NCBI GenBank assembly: GCA_027296185.1
Contig: JAPUJL010000152.1
Span: forward strand, 1-6,582
Direction of reading: 5' to 3'
Source of the DNA: SAR324 cluster bacterium
GTDB taxonomy: Bacteria; SAR324; JACQKK01
DNA: 6,582 nucleotides
The translations under genes and the position numbers were made by a program. Position 1 is the first letter of the stretch. Each line of letters begins with the position of its first letter. The notes under the pieces were generated by a model. The model saw only the letters and a program-made list of their open reading frames with translations. It searched no databases and was not told where the DNA came from. Below are positions 6,345 through 6,582 of the stretch, piece by piece.

Positions 6345-6512
6345 ATGAAGAGAAATCCCCCGATCGGCCAAGCGGAACTGCGGCGAGCGATTGCCAAGTA
6401 CCTCCAATCCGGCGGTGAAATCCACAAGCTCCCCGAGCAAAAGGCGGTGTCGACGGCCGTCGTGGGGCGCAAATGGAGCAACACGGAGATCGAACTGGGC
6501 CGGCTCGGCTAG
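6345..6512 (+). CDS. Small uncharacterised protein, 55 residues
   Basis: I do not recognise a named family. The protein starts at an ATG with GAGG six bases upstream and ends at TAG. It is basic at the N-terminus, has a predicted amphipathic helix (AELRRAIAKYLQSGG, 10-24), then IHKLPEQ (26-32) and a C-terminal VVGRKWSNTEIELGRL (39-54). No membrane segment, signal peptide or cysteine is present, so a soluble cytoplasmic protein is likely. Coding is supported by third-position bias: 43 of 55 codons end in G or C, as in the neighbouring genes and unlike the A+T-rich DNA just upstream. The helix followed by GG-x-I-x-KLP recalls small hypothetical proteins of gammaproteobacteria, but this is from memory and unchecked. 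The gene is divergent from hemE, and its function is unknown. Confidence 0.65.
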   Translation: MKRNPPIGQAELRRAIAKYLQSGGEIHKLPEQKAVSTAVVGRKWSNTEIELGRLG

Positions 6513-6530
6513 AATCGACCGCTGTGCGCG

Positions 6531-6573
6531 CTGAGGCACCCAACGGCCACGGCAGATGCAGATGCAGCCTCAG
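6531..6573 (+). other. Inverted repeat downstream of the small gene
   Basis: CTGAGGC at 6531-6537 pairs with GCCTCAG at 6567-6573 (7 pairs, 29-base loop). The loop side includes a short tandem GCAGAT repeat at 6552-6567. No T run follows before the window ends, so it is not called a terminator. Nothing else is seen in 6513-6582. Confidence 0.3.
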
Positions 6574-6582
6574 GCCGGTCCC

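Noticed and set aside
6161..6418. 85-codon plus-strand frame overlapping the start of the small gene
   Set aside because: No nearby Shine-Dalgarno, many A/T-ending codons unlike the neighbouring genes, and overlap in a different frame with the better-supported 55-codon gene. A real small protein cannot be fully excluded.
6245..6539. Short minus-strand frames opposite the small gene
   Set aside because: No ribosome binding site or motif, and they lie antisense to a frame with better coding bias.

Overview
This window holds an ordinary metabolic neighbourhood from a GC-rich bacterium, most likely a proteobacterium. The livK-livH-livM-livG order matches the E. coli livKHMGF layout. LivM has the N-terminal extension typical of proteobacterial LivM, and LivG and LivH read as close relatives of gamma/betaproteobacterial proteins. 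The class cannot be fixed from the sequence alone. HemE is more divergent than the transporter genes. There are no mobile elements, CRISPR arrays, rRNAs or tRNAs that I can support.

Five complete genes and one cut gene lie head to tail on the minus strand. In transcription order (right to left) they are: hemE-like uroporphyrinogen decarboxylase (4934-5989); an enoyl-CoA hydratase/isomerase-family protein (4055-4840); livK, a branched-chain amino acid binding protein (2758-3903); livH (1789-2700) and livM (508-1770), the two permeases; and livG, an ATPase cut by the left window edge (1-518). livF would be expected just beyond position 1. The liv genes are tightly packed: 57 bases between livK and livH, 18 between livH and livM, and an 11-base overlap of livM and livG. 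They almost certainly form one operon encoding an importer for leucine, isoleucine, valine or related amino acids. hemE and the hydratase gene are separated by 93 bases, and the hydratase gene and livK by 151 bases. Both gaps contain GC-rich inverted repeats but no convincing intrinsic terminator or sigma-70 promoter.

Right of hemE, 5990-6344 is a 355-base non-coding stretch whose right part is visibly richer in A+T. It carries a possible extended -10 promoter inside a small palindrome. Downstream, on the plus strand, is a small gene of 55 codons (6345-6512) for an uncharacterised protein, divergent from hemE. The last 70 bases hold only a weak inverted repeat.

Points worth a second look are modest. 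The hydratase-family protein has Cys where hydratases carry one of the two catalytic Glu residues. HemE has Phe at the usual active-site Tyr and an altered core motif. LivK has changed ligand-pocket residues and an N-terminus resembling a membrane anchor. A strong GC hairpin lies between livK and livH, livH and livM are in the same frame across a single TAG, and the small plus-strand gene is unexplained. I did not find a clearly new biological system here.
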